NCBI RefSeq assembly: GCF_963678635.1
Contig: NC_087062.1
Span: forward strand, 50,854,178-50,918,177
Source of the DNA: Symsagittifera roscoffensis
Taxonomy: Eukaryota; Xenacoelomorpha; Acoela; Convolutidae
Direction: 5' to 3'
DNA length: 64,000 bases
The notes beneath the pieces are model-generated. The model was given only the letters and a program-made list of their open reading frames with translations, was not told the origin of the DNA and made no database searches. A program made the translations under genes and the position numbers. This document shows positions 1 through 12,170 of this stretch, one piece after another; the first letter of the stretch is position 1; each line of letters starts with the position of its first letter.

Positions 1-2486
1 AAAAAACACTACACAAATATGCAATAAATCAAGTATCACAATGCGAAACAGAACCACAAGCTATAGAAACTACAAATGTCATAGCAACATTGTATTCAAA
101 AGCCCGAGCAACAACAGTCACAGGATATAAATTTACAGCAACATTTTCCGAAAAGAAAGTACACTGTTCACAAGTTTCCAATGGAAATAAGAACCGACTT
201 GATCACGAATCATTCTATCAAAGTAATATAGAACGACTTTTACATCTAAATCCCGATGATTGTAAAAACAAACTACTCAGACTAAACATCACAAGAAATA
301 GAAAACACAGACAGGAAAATAGTAAATTTCCAAGTCTTTGCCGATTCTGTACACCAAGCACAACTTGAACGATATCAAGGACATATAAAACTAGACATAA
401 AATACCCATACAACGGCGCACACGGAAGATTAACTTATGATATACACGATAAACACTGGATACCACATATTGGAACAGATGACCCCTCAAACTGCCAAGC
501 AGACACAAAAAATAAAGGATATCAAGAAATAATGTTTTTCGATTGGAAAATAAAACTCGAAAAAGTACAACTCACACGAGATTTATCTGATAACACAATG
601 ATCTATCAAGGAATTAGGTTACCTTGCAAAAATGATCAAGGTTATTGTGACCCCACAACACGGACGCAAGCAACAATTGTTTGGTTTCCCGAAGATACAT
701 GCACAACATTCCAAGTAGCAAAAATACACGCTCGAATGATAAAATTTCATGAAAAATATTTTATAGAATCAATTCCATGCGAAAAAGTAAATCCATCCCG
801 AAAACAAAGTAATTATTTTAGAAATATTCATGATATAGAAAATAAATTGACACGTTTCCAAATATATCAAGAAACAGAAACTGCATGCAAATACAGAAAT
901 CCACTTTATAAGACACAATATTCTGAAATACTTGTCGAATACGAAAAAGGTTTCGACATGACCACTGGAAAAATAAAATTTGACCCTCATGCCACAAATC
1001 ACCCTATTAATGAAGGAACATCATACATCCCAGTTAACTTTCAAAAAAGCACAGGTCAACCTGGTGGAAAACTAAAGCCACATGACAGTAAAAGCACACG
1101 TTTACAAGAACTATCACTAATGAATTGCACCTATTTCGGTAATATTCATTAGGACATCCACTTGGATATGAAGTTAGACTACACAGTTAGTCGAATTTTT
1201 CAAGAAATGTCACTCTCCGAATTAGAAACACTTCACCAATTATACGAATTGGAAAGAACACAAATCCTACAATCACTCGCACTAGCAGTACTAAAAATAC
1301 CCTTCGCAGGATACTTATTATCAGGAAACAGATCAAATTTTCTAGACTACGAAGGAAATATTTTATGGTTTTATACTTGTACCAAAAAAGTATCACCACT
1401 ATATGTTTTTGAAGACAAACGTTGCTATAAAAGAATCCCTATATTCTATAAAAATAAAGTACTTTTTGTCGACACACTCTCAAGACGAACATATTTTTGG
1501 GATACCGCAGTCCCATGTTGATCAGAAAATAGCCACAATGTAGTACAAATGAATCCTGATGAAGATAAATACTATCTCCTTACACCATACCCTACATTAT
1601 GCAATCACCCAGAAAAATTTCACCGGAAAGCATCAGAGCTATTGCTCGTAATCCAAATATTGATTTACAATCAATTGGAATATTTTCTAAATCAGATATC
1701 CAACATCACATTAGAACACAACAATTTCAAGAATTATTAACACAAAGGGACACAATACAAAGACAGTCAATTGACCAGAATTTAAGAAAACTTGCCGAAA
1801 CCGCAGGATTTGCAGATATTTATACACAAGACTATAGCGGATATTTTAAAGACATTAAAGACCACATATATTTAAACGGTGAAAAACACAGACCACAAGA
1901 TATTTCACCTATAAATATCTTCAGTTTTGTCACCCTAAAGAACGAAATTCTAGCTTTTCTAGGATGGCCCTATTACATTTTAGAAAAATTAACTATCTTA
2001 TACGCCATGTTTAATTTTATAGGATTTCTTTTCTCACTCTTAAAAGGAATCTATAACACATGCGCTATACATACACAAGTAAACAGACAAGCAAGTGTAG
2101 CACGTATACAGTTTGAAGGATATTTTGGAATTTTTTCATCATCATTAAACAAAATACTTCTGAATGCACAAATAAAAAAATATAACACAAATATACCCAC
2201 AAGACAAAACACTTACGACGAAGAACACAATAATATAGAGAAAACACCTACCGCACCACAGTTGCCGCCCCTACCACCAAACCATTCACTATCAATAGTT
2301 CCCAGTAATTTCCGAAACCTAGCAATCACAAATAATCCAAATTCTAGACCAAATATAAAACAAAGCCCCATCCAACATTTAATGACACATTATTCACAAA
2401 ATGATAATAAATACAAACAAATTATAGAACAACCCCACACCACTACTTTTCAGTCTCAACATAATCATTTTTTTAGCCCACGATGA
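1..2486 (+). pseudogene. Broken envelope-type glycoprotein (EVE or retroelement env)
   Basis: Cysteine-bearing ectodomain, one strong hydrophobic segment and a Pro/Thr/Asn-rich tail suggest a membrane fusion-type glycoprotein. The frame is open from base 3, so the N-terminus lies outside the window. Reading shifts near 317-330, continues through 532-1521 with in-frame TAG (1150-1152) and TGA (1519-1521), then shifts near 1615 and runs to TGA at 2484-2486. A Cys-rich block with the residues TIVW lies near 610-700. The likely transmembrane helix is about 1936-2060, followed by a tail with PPLPP. I cannot name the family: chuvirus-like G and retroelement Env both fit the general plan. The next gene overlaps its stop codon. 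It is broken by at least two stops and two frameshifts. This is an inference from architecture, not a database match. Confidence 0.5.
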
Positions 2487-4292
2487 GCCGACAACTTGGA
2501 TCCCTCCATCGCTCAAACTCCCAGCCAGCCAACCTCCAAACTCAAATCCCAATAATCCTTGTTTTTTGTTTTCCCACCACCCGATTTTCCGATTATTAAT
2601 ATATCATCAAGCACGAATTCTGATACTAACTCAGATATTTCAGTTTTATACTCTATCTCACAATTTAATAACCTAATGTAGAAACCCCTGACGAATTTGC
2701 AGACTCCGAACCATCTCCCTCAATTTATACTCAGACCAACTCCTCAGTTTTTTCAAAACCCCCTTTTCAACCAATCCCATCTACTCATCCACTCCCATCC
2801 ATTTCCACACCTTCCTACGCTTCCCAAGTAACCCCAACCTATTCTCCACTTCATTCCGACAGATCATATAATAATTCCCCAGATACCCCCAAATTTCCCA
2901 GGAACTTGATAATTTTATTACCTTACAACAACAGTTAATACACCCTAACACCCTCACAATACATAAACTATCATCCACAATAACATCCTCAAATCCACCT
3001 ACTCCTACACCCTCCTCAGCTTACACTCCATCATTCACACAATCATCCACATCCACCGAAACACCTAGTAGCACTCACCGAGCTTATCGCACTTTTGAAC
3101 GAAAACTCCCAAATCACCCATTCCCGACCAAACCCGGAACAGCCCGCAAATATATTAATCACCCGCAACATACAAACACAAAAAATTTATATGCAATCAA
3201 CTTACCCTCATTTCCGCAATATACATTAAACACACCTAACGATACTAATGACACACGCAATTTTGTAGATGAATATGTTTTAATGCCAACACTTCATTGG
3301 ACAGCTTATTATAATTTTACTAACCCCCTTTGCCTACCACTAACTAATACTCATGACAGCATAGAAAAGAACAAAGACATGCTTTATAGACTCACTACAA
3401 CACTAACACCTCGACAATTTACTTACGTTGGATATAAAAAGTTACTAAAAACATTCACTGCACCCCGAGCTAACGAATTTGCAAAAGAATATTATGACCA
3501 TAATATCATCCGACCTAATCAAGACCAATTTTTAGATGAAGACCGCTTCGCAAACCCGCAACTAACAGAAAATTTTTTCATCAAAACATCATACATATTC
3601 ACACTTAATATTTTTGATAGAAAAAATGATCACATTATTTCAGAATCACTAGCTGATATTCAAGCATACGAAAGCTTCTATGACAAATTTCAGTTATTTT
3701 CACTAACCTTTCACTTTTTTTCACCACAGGAACGCGATTTGCACTGTTCCCACGATATTATGTTATGCACTAAACAAACCCACACATATACATACTATCA
3801 TTTTATACAAAATCGTTTTGATTTGCATACCCCATCAAGACAACCTCACCATCGTTTTCAGTTTCTCAACTCAAAGTACACGTCACCATTTTTCATTAAT
3901 TTTACATATTGCATCAAAATACAAACCTCCACGGCATCCTCCGCAACTATGACCCAGTTACCCAAATGTATATATTTTGTCCCATCACGAAGACCTTCAA
4001 TGCCGAAGAATCTAGACCCTTCCTTATCCCGCATGAATTTATCCAGCCTATTGAAATACCAATATTAGAATTCATTCACAATACTAAATATAATCATAAA
4101 AAATATAACCTCATTCAAAACACACCTTACGAGTTTGCAGTAGGCACCGAAGAACTAAATACCATTAAGGCACTTCAATTGCTTTGGCCACTGCTACAAA
4201 CTAAAAACATCATACGCATACTAGCCAAATTACTAACAAAATCAGATATGATACACGACATCTTCCCCCACGGCTTTTTCCCAGGTGATTAA
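2483..4292 (+). pseudogene. Second broken gene of the same unit, function unknown
   Basis: The ATG at 2483 overlaps the glycoprotein stop as ATGA, the compact join seen in viral and retroviral genomes. The N-terminal part (about 2483-3060) is rich in Pro, Ser, Thr and Asn and looks disordered. It switches frame near 2580, 2690 and 2880. The C-terminal part (about 3070-4068, then 3909-4292 in another frame) looks like a folded domain rich in Tyr, Phe, His and Thr, with no motif I recognise. If the unit is a chuvirus-like insertion, a nucleoprotein would be expected after the glycoprotein; if it is an LTR element, this would be an accessory or Gag-like product. Neither can be shown here. At least four frame breaks make it non-functional. 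Confidence 0.45.
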
Positions 4293-4401
4293 CAGCTGAG
4301 TATTATTTAAAATACTCTTCACTTATAAATTTAAATTAGTACTAACCATTTTCTATCAATGTTTGATTTATATTTCTAGTCTTCACACCACAATCATCTA
4401 C

Positions 4402-4433
4402 AAAACAGAAAAGAAAAACAAAAACGAAAACTT
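4402..4433 (+). promoter_or_regulatory. Candidate polypurine tract next to an LTR start
   Basis: A purine-dominated run (about 4402-4430, only a few C interruptions) is followed by TTGTTAAATTC, where a TG at 4433 could be the first bases of a 3' LTR. This placement, about 110 bp after the last coding frame, is what an LTR retroelement would show. No matching 5' LTR is in the window, so it cannot be confirmed. Confidence 0.3.
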
Positions 4434-6002
4434 GTTAAATTCTGTTAAAATTCGTTAATTTCATGCACTAAATAATGTAATAAAATTCATACCAAATGTA
4501 GTAATCTTATTTATAAATTATTTCCCCATGAAGCAGTAAACTTAATTACGATGAAAATTTATAATTTTAAACTTCCCCCAAAACGCAGTAAACTTCAAAT
4601 TCGATGCAATAAATTAATAAAATGACAAAACAGTACTAACCTTTTCATTCTTTTCATTTCACTCGCACAAGAATTCTATCCAAACTCGCACAGCTAACCC
4701 ACGAAGAATTGTTTAAATAATGATTTTAAGTTTCAAGCTTTCACTCTCAACAACTCTAACACACGATAACAAGTTTCAAACTTTCCCTTAACCCGGTTGG
4801 AAAGGAATTATATACTAAACCAAACTAACCAACGCAGCTTACTAAACACCACAAATCATAAAATAACAGCATGACTAAGAAAAGAAAACCAACGGTACCC
4901 AAACCGGATTAACCCAGTTTAAAACTGGATAATTTATTCTTTTGAAGACTATTATAAAGTCTAAGAAAGAAATAATAAAACGCAAAAAAGTCGCAAGACA
5001 AACCCATACCAAAAAAAAATGATTTTTGAAAAAAGGACACAACTAAAGTAACATAAGAAAGACCAACATAAACCCAACATAAAACGTTATCACATAACAG
5101 GACCTCTCAAAGAAACCATACTCCCACTCCTGGCCTAACCCACCAGAGAGGACGTCCTGAGCATGCTCTATAGCCGGCCTAACCCACCGCGCTACATCCA
5201 CGCTTTGTGACCACACTCCTATTTTTAATAAGAGGTACTCAAGGGTGAGTAAGTCTTCAAAATAACCAAACTAAAACAAAACGCTTTTGTGAAAACAACT
5301 ATCTAAAATCATGATTAAAAAATTGAATTATTATAATTTTATAAAATATAAATCATACTTTGCAGTATATAGATCAATACACAACAACAAAGACGAACAT
5401 GCAAAGACTAGATGATCCCATCACACTCAAACAAAAGAATGGCTAAGCACAACCAACATGCCGTCCACAACCATAACTCAAAGGATTTAGAGTACGACTT
5501 GACTTCGCAGAAAAGGACTTCATTGAACTAGACCAATGACCACCTCGATGTTCAAGTATACGTACAGATCCGAGTTACAAGGCATCCCTTCCACACAGGA
5601 TCTTGACGCCTTTCCCAGACGAGGTTGCACACAAAACAAGTTCTCTACATAATACAGAAAAACCTGTCATAGCAAACCATTTTGAAATCGGATTGATTTC
5701 ATTGGAGATCACAGTCGTTGTCGAATGACGACGTAACAATTTCCTATCCATAATTCCAGCGTCCTGGAACGTTCTTCTCCAAGAGGAACTGGACAAGAAA
5801 ATGATGTTCGCCAAATACCAACGTTCATCATCCATCCTTCAAATTGCAGAAAGATAGTTCTAAAAAACTCTGTCAACCCCGGATGGGTGGAACCTGATCT
5901 AAACTACATTTTATAATTGGATAAATTGGATATTTTACCACTTTAAAATATTTAATATTAACCAATCATAATCCATCTAACTAACAACCCACTTATTTGT
6001 AA

Positions 6003-6030
6003 GTGCTGAAATTACTTGTAATTTCAGCAC
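6003..6030. repeat. Perfect 13-bp-arm palindrome
   Basis: Arms GTGCTGAAATTAC and GTAATTTCAGCAC are separated by TT. The arms are exact reverse complements. Role unknown; it could mark the end of a foldback element or encode a hairpin. Confidence 0.8.
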
Positions 6031-6394
6031 CAGAGAGATTTGAATTTAACTTGGAAATTAGTTGCCTCTCCAAGAGAACTTCAGCAGTTGCAATAAGCCA
6101 GTATACTCTAGATCTATTGAGCCTAGCAGAGACTAGTTAAACACCCTTAGCCTAGTAGATATAAGAGTAAGATTAGGATCGGTATTAGACTAAGAAGTTG
6201 CACGAATCTATCCGGCCGAAAATAAGATAGCGTGAGGAGCAGACGGCGTACCCTATCCAAAATTACTCTATGAGTTATCCACATCGGTCATAACTCACGA
6301 TGTTTCCAGGTCTACCCCGCGATTTTTAGCTATTAAAAGCAATTAATCGATTTGATAGGTTAAGGGCCAAACTATGTGTTATTGTGAATTGTAA

Positions 6395-6560
6395 GTGCAA
6401 TCTGCAACAAACACTTTGGTCTCCTTTTTTCTTTGACCGTTTCGACAAAAATTTAACCTGTATAACGACTTGTCTCTGGATTTCAAAATCAAACAAAAAC
6501 CAAATTTTGCGCCTGTCCAGTGCACAGTATGACCTCCTAATGTGTATGAAAACTTACTCT
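6395..6560 (-). repeat. Diverged copy of a dispersed repeat also found in the palindrome termini
   Basis: Contains the block CCAGTGCACAGTATGACCTC. Related blocks occur near 36,940-36,970 and, more diverged, in the polymerase-element terminal repeats near 43,250-43,310 and 61,585-61,660, each near a (G)CAACAAA or TTTGTTG segment. Short minus-strand frames through it share residues such as VHW and GAxF, but this probably reflects the repeat rather than a gene. Confidence 0.45.
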
Positions 6561-6924
6561 TAGTAATATGAGGTAAGGCGTAGAACAGCAATTGGCAGGG
6601 TGTCATGGCCTGAAACACAAATTTCCGTTGTTACCAAGCATTCTCCATCATCTTTGACCAGAAACACTCTTTCCAGGCTTTCCTGCATCAACTTAAGCAA
6701 AGAAAAAATTTAAAATTCGTTGTCAAAATTTGATAAATGAAGGCATCGAAACAGCACGTAACAGCGTAAAATAGCTGAATTCTTTCTCAAAAAAATTGGG
6801 AAAAGCAAGAAACAGCTTTTACGTAAATTTCAAGGCCCAAACCAAACATATTTGCTGTTCCCAGGCCTTTTCTTATCATTTTTAGTGAGTTCTAATCAAA
6901 AAGTGAGAAAACTGATCTGTTGCA

Positions 6925-7225
6925 AACGGACGGTAGCTGAGCATATACCCAACGCACTCCGGTGGTTTTGGCGTAGGTTCGAATCCGTCCTAGGTCGTTT
7001 TCTTTGTAGAACTCAAATATGAGCCGAACGGCTTCTACTCACAAACACTCACAAACCGGCTTCCAAGTCCCAAAATCTTTTTTTGATTTTTTTAGTTACA
7101 TAAACTAGCTCATAAAACGATCTTGGCTGACTTTGATTGACAGGTTTCAATCTGTCTTAAACCGTGCATTTTCAAAAAAACAACAATACAGTTTGAAAAG
7201 TTAGCGCGTCTTTTGTCAGCACATT
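6925..7225 (+). repeat. tRNA-like (SINE-like) repeat, diverged copy of the BEL-array spacer
   Basis: A tRNA-like head has a box-A-like TAGCTGAGC and a box-B match GGTTCGAATCC (6976-6986), then TAGGTCGTTTTC and a tail ending in GCGCGTCTTTTGTCAGCAC. The same order recurs at 13,425-13,770 and in later spacers. It therefore flanks the Gag-Pol remains of copy A on the 5' side, as a terminal repeat would. Confidence 0.5.
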
Positions 7226-7319
7226 TTGTTACCGCGACTCGGGACTGTTTCCTGGGACTTCATGTCCCATTCAAAATCCCAGTTGAAGTATTGAAGAAGT
7301 TTGCCAGTTGAAAACGAGC

Positions 7320-8620
7320 CCAAATTGAGCTCCTCAATGTTCATGAATACATTCAAGAAACCATAGATAACAAAAAACGAAAAAAGATTGTTGAGATCTA
7401 CATCGAGAATGCATTTCCTGGAAAAAGCCGAAATTGAAAGTTTGAAAGTGAGATTTGAGAGCCGATAGTTAAATTTGGCCAAAAAGTCTTAAAGTACTTT
7501 CGATAAAATACTTTGATTTAAGATAGCAAGTGACTCAAATTTTTAAGAGATTTAGGGCCAAAATTTTGGACCCAAATTGTTCGAGCCTGGTGAACATCCT
7601 TTTATTTAAAAAAATGCAGAAAAACGGAAGCAGGTCAAAAAAAAACTTTTAGCAAAAAGCAACGCCCTCGACCGAAACGCTTGAAATTTCAGTCTAATAA
7701 TTGTAAATTCAGAAAACAATAGTCTTATCGATTAAATTTTACTCCGGCAATTTAACGTTTACTACGAGTGTTCAAAGGTACTTCGACTTGATTTATACGA
7801 CCCCCACTAAATCTTTTTGAAATTTTTTTTGAAGTTAGTAAATCCACTGCGTCTGTTTGCTGTAAAGCCACTGATGGTTTTTATTGACGGTACATTTCCA
7901 TTGTGTCATGGGCTAGAAAAGCAAAGCGCGTAACTCCATAACAAGTTTTTGGTTAATTCTAGTTTTTAATTCGAACGCCGTTAACAACCGTAAGAACTTA
8001 CAACACTACTTTGAGTCAATTTTATACTATCACTCGAATATCCTGGTTTGGCGCGACGTCATAAATAACACAGTTAGTAGACATCGCAGCAATAATTTCA
8101 AACCTTTATCAGAAGATAAATTTGTAGACGTTTTAAAATGCTATCGAGCTGAAATAAGTGCCATTGTGTATTTTCAACGCCGCGGAACTGAGGAGTTATT
8201 TGAAAAATTAAAAACTTCAGTTATCCTAACCAACAGTATAGTCGATCAATTGTTATGAATCAAAATGTAAAACAAAGGATGAGTGATTGCAAAATTAATA
8301 CTTGGCATTACACCAACCCATTCAAATTAGAGATGAAAACTTTCCCGACCACTCGCAATGAACACTTGTTTTAATTTAGGTCTGATTCGTCCCTCTCTTG
8401 AATTGAATAGCATATTGATACAATTTAAGACAATGAAAAAGAACCGATCCCGAAAAAAAAACAGCTCTTTAAGTCTCGCCGTACTTTGGAAACTCAGCTC
8501 CTTAATGTTCATGAATACGTTCAAGAAACCATAGATAACAAAAATCAAAATCTGATTGTTGAGATCTACATCGAGAATGCAATTGTTTTCCTGGAAAAAG
8601 CATTTTATCCAAAAAAGTGA
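7320..8620 (+). repeat. Two diverged copies of a coding-like block upstream of Gag
   Basis: 7322-7425 and 8493-8605 share a block whose plus-strand reading contains LNVHEY and ETIDNK, followed in both by IVEIYIENA. The spacing and position suggest duplicated N-terminal Gag or leader sequence of the BEL/Pao copy A. The DNA between them (7,500-8,480) shows no gene I can support. Confidence 0.35.
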
Positions 8621-8819
8621 GATAAGTCAAATGGTGGACAAGGCTTCTAAAAGAGATATGATTGGTGTGGAAATTGAACAGTGACATAACCTGTTGACAA
8701 AAATACACGATGAGGTAATTCAAAAAGCTAGGAAATGTAGGATCTGACGGATAAGCAAGAACCAATTCATTGAGTTCGGGGGAAATAGCTTCTTCGAAAA
8801 CTTCCAAAAAACATCAAAT

Positions 8820-10500
8820 TTCACATCGGTCTGGGGTATCAGGTCGAAGTAAAGCCATCTCTTTGGCTTCCAGTCAAAGGAAAAAAGAGTTGTTGTTGGC
8901 TATGTTAAGAACAGAATAGGTTGAGAGACAAAACGAAACATCAAAATGCTTACTAAAACTGAAGTACCCGGAGCTTAAAGTTAAGAAGAGGCCGGTAGAA
9001 TTACAAATCTGCGAGGAAAACAGAAAAAAATAGGTTGAAGCCAAATTAGCTGAAGCTGAGCTGGAGAAAGACTCCGACTATGTTGACCAGTTTGCTAGCT
9101 CGGTAAGCTCTCATAGGGAAACAGCAGATAAAATCACGCAGACATGGGAGGATAATGTTGCGAATTTGAACCCAGTGGTGACTGTAACCGAACCGATTGC
9201 ATAAACTTCTGTATTGAGCACGGTTTATTATAACACCCCGTTGGATGTCTATCCTGCGTCTAACGCTCAATTGGGTGGTCTGTCTTCAGCAATGACGTAA
9301 TGGGCTGAAGTCCCGCCCATGATTCTTAAAAGTGATTCGCAGATTGCACACGGCTCTCAGCACAAAATAGGAAATTAAAATGGTCGATTATAAATCAAAA
9401 TTAAATAATCCCGACCGGTTTATAGCTCCAAACATGTGCATTAATGCTGAGCTTGCCACATCTGCCACAAGTGAAATCTTTCCATCCCCTTCGGATTTAA
9501 AATACCTCCTCATAGTGCAGTTGTTTCAGCAGAACCCCCCCTGTAGGTCATCCCACCTACTTCAGTCAGTTCTAAGAATCGAACTTCGCATCGTGTTTCC
9601 CTGCAACTGCAATACCGTGTTGTGGCTTATTAGCTTTGAATGAGTCCGTTGGAATGGCTTGAATGGATAGGGAGGTTTTGCAGCGCTGTTGAATCAAGTC
9701 AGCTTTTTCGGATGACAGTAAGTTAATTGTTAACTAACGCACATTCAGGTCGTATGAGCAGGTTTGCACTAAGAGTCGTCCTTGAATAAACTTTGGGCCA
9801 TCTCAATTCATCGTGAGATCCCATCTCAAAACACTAAACAGAAATCCACCAGTAAAAATGCACACTACGGAAAGCATTTTTAACTTTGCTTGGGTTATTT
9901 CAAGTATTGTTGATGTGTTCCGATCGCTGTCATTGAAGAACGATCCTAAAAGAACCGCCATCTGAAATTGAGCTTTATGTACGTTGCCTTCGAATATGAA
10001 GGAGTCATGGTCGTCGTACACAGTCAATTTTAATTGGCGTTGCCCTATTCTCTTTGATTTCAACGATTGGTTGAAAGGAGTTGCCGAAACGCATGAAAAC
10101 GTATGAAAACTTTTCCTCGTAAAACAAAAACCAAAGAAAAAAATACCAACCGAGTTTTTGCATCCAGTGCTATGCCGAACAAGGTTGAATATACTTGAAG
10201 TCCGAATGTTAAACATTCGCGATGGGTTCTCAAGGGCTTCAAGGAAAATAACTCTTCTCAGAGAGCAAAGTTTTACGCGGAAGAAAAACTCCTCCTGCAT
10301 CCAAGCGGACATGTGTTCCCTACTCTCCCGAAGGGTAGAATATGCACTACACCTATATAGTGTTCTCCTGCATGGCGCACACTGCATTTTTATCCTCGAA
10401 AGGAAGAAAACAATTCTTCTACCTAAAAAAAATCCGACGGAAAAACAACAGGGTGTTGCAGGTCTTCTCCAGGTTATTGAGCTAAGTGTGTGATCGGAGT
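8820..10500 (+). pseudogene. gag: BEL/Pao Gag remnant (copy A)
   Basis: Fragments in changing frames follow BEL/Pao Gag order. At about 8,840-9,220 is a charged helical region (EENRKK, then AKLAEAELEKDSDY) typical of the Gag coiled-coil. At about 9,635-9,690 is PLEWLEWIGRF, close to the conserved PLEWxxWxGxF box. At about 10,200-10,400 is a degraded zinc-knuckle region (QRAKFYAEEKL, GHVF, PKGRICTT). Gag packages element RNA in virus-like particles. Multiple stops and shifts, and no full frame over 110 codons, show it is dead. The last part (near 10,465, GLLQVIELSV) resembles the Gag-protease boundary. The Gag assignment rests on motif order and on the pol remnant that follows. Confidence 0.7.
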
Positions 10501-10829
10501 CACAAACCGATATCGCTCTCAATTTGGGTTGTTACGCGAGCAATCACCCCTGGCTTTCAGCAAGTTTTGCCCGCCGTCTGAACTTGTCAGGGAAAAAAAG
10601 TTGATTTGACTCGTAGTTTTAATTCACTGGATATTATTTCGACGGATAAAGTTATTTGAGGTCAAATTATCCGCTGATAAAAAATAACATTGATATTTTT
10701 TTAAGTTAACCGCTTACCTGAAAAATGAAATTACTGCTGGGTCTCAAAATGTTGACCATTTTATCACCACATACGCCAGCTGGATTATATTTTTGCAAGT
10801 GCAATTCTGATCACGAGTAACTTGTTATT

Positions 10830-12170
10830 CAGGTTAGAGCATGGTTTGAGTTAGAAAACTATGGCACATACAAGCAGGCTGAGGCTCGCTCTGCAGCCGA
10901 TCAGCGAGCGCATAAGCATCTTGGGTCAGCAACACACCAGCATGGTGAAAAGATCTCAATCGAATAATATGAGCTGATGATAGCAGTTCGTTATCCATTA
11001 TTTACTACTAGGTTTCGGCGCAAATAGAGACAATCGAAGTGGTCCTTGTTAAGTTTATGTCATTCCGTTTAAACTGCACGATCCGCAGCTTCGCTCCGCC
11101 AGCGAATGGTGTTTGTTAACTATCACGTCTTCCACCCAAACAAGCCGGGTAAGGTCCGTCGGGTTTTAAATGGCACATCGAAGTCTCTATGTCATCCTTT
11201 GAACAAACCTGTACTCATTGGGTCTGATTTACTGCAAAATTTGTTACATATTGTTTTTGCGCTACCTCCAACATCAATTTGCTGTCTCCGCCCATATCGA
11301 GGGTTTGTTTTTTCAGGTTGGGGACCCCCTGTGATCTGTTCTCTTCGCACTTTTGTGTAACGAGGATGCCACTACGGATGTGGAAGTTTTTCAGTACAAC
11401 AGTCAGGTTTTTGGTGCCCTCAACTCCCCGACGTGAGCATACTTCACACTTCAGCAAACAGCTAGGGATAAAGCTGAAAACTTTCCTGAAGCATCAAAGC
11501 AGTTTTTATTAGATTCTAAATGGATGATTACCTCGGTTGAGTCGAGTTTTGCGACGACGCGTTGAAAAAAGCAAGGATATGGTGAACCTTCAAAAAATGG
11601 GGGAATTGAGTCTAACCAAATATTTTAGCAACGCTCCAGCTATTTAAAAAAAGTTGGTTTCCTCAATTGATGTACCGGCAAAATTAAAGTACATTGTGAG
11701 TGGTAGTGACCACTTGAAGTCGTATATGTTGTTGTTAATGGCACCATGGAAATGATATTCTGTTGTTTGTCATGGGATTAACCATGAGCTCCAAACATCA
11801 GTTGTGTAACAAATTGTTCTCAGCTTTGTTTCATCGGTCTTCCATCTTATTGATTTGTGGGTTCTCTTCACGGTAACTTGCCTGGTTGTTTTTTGTGCCC
11901 GCATTTTTGAGACTCAAGAACTGAAGTTTCATTCGTGTATGGTAAGGCAAGGTTAGCGCCATTGAGTTTGAGTTTTTTTTCCATTCCAAAGGCAATTTCA
12001 ACAAATAAAATCGGCACCTTTCTGTGGATCGACACCACCGCAGTGCCATACTGGCTTCACTTTAACGATGAAATAGCGACTTCTGTTACAAACCGTGTCT
12101 GTGAAGAAAAAACCACACAACTGTGGATCAATGGTTTCCTGTAAAAAGAGGAAATAATCCCGCGTAATTT
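10830..12170 (+). pseudogene. pol: BEL/Pao Pol remnant, RT and RNase H (copy A)
   Basis: Pre-RT text FENYGTYKQAEAR is near 10,850. The RT proper starts near 11,100 with HPNKPGKVRRVLNGTSK, then LNKPVLIGSDLLQNLLH, a signature of BEL/Pao reverse transcriptase. The catalytic box is visible at 11,513-11,527, but the Tyr codon of YMDD is a TAA stop, followed by ATGGATGAT. An RNase H-like end follows near 12,000-12,150 (CVANRVCE-type text is best seen in the sister copies). Compared with copies B and E, about 200 bp of the RT thumb is missing between 11,880 and 11,900. Many frameshifts. It is the 5'-most copy of the array and the only one that keeps the first half of the RT. Confidence 0.8.

Larger units (their letters stand above)
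4293..6360. other. Noncoding stretch after the env unit (possible LTR and flank)
   Basis: No convincing gene. The A/C-rich, G-poor composition of the two genes upstream continues to about 5,400 and then becomes balanced, so the element probably ends near there. GGCCTAACCCACC occurs twice (5132-5144 and 5176-5188). The reverse strand around 5,180-5,215 weakly resembles a Pol III A box. The minus-strand frame at 5575-5835 has no recognisable features. A perfect hairpin lies at 6003-6030. Confidence 0.4.

Noticed and set aside
5575-5835. 86-codon minus-strand frame
   Set aside because: No recognisable motif, no neighbours supporting it, and only modest length for AT-rich DNA.
9803-10522. 239-codon minus-strand frame
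   Set aside because: Antisense to the BEL/Pao Gag region; its text shows no domain, and the plus strand carries Gag motifs in the expected order.
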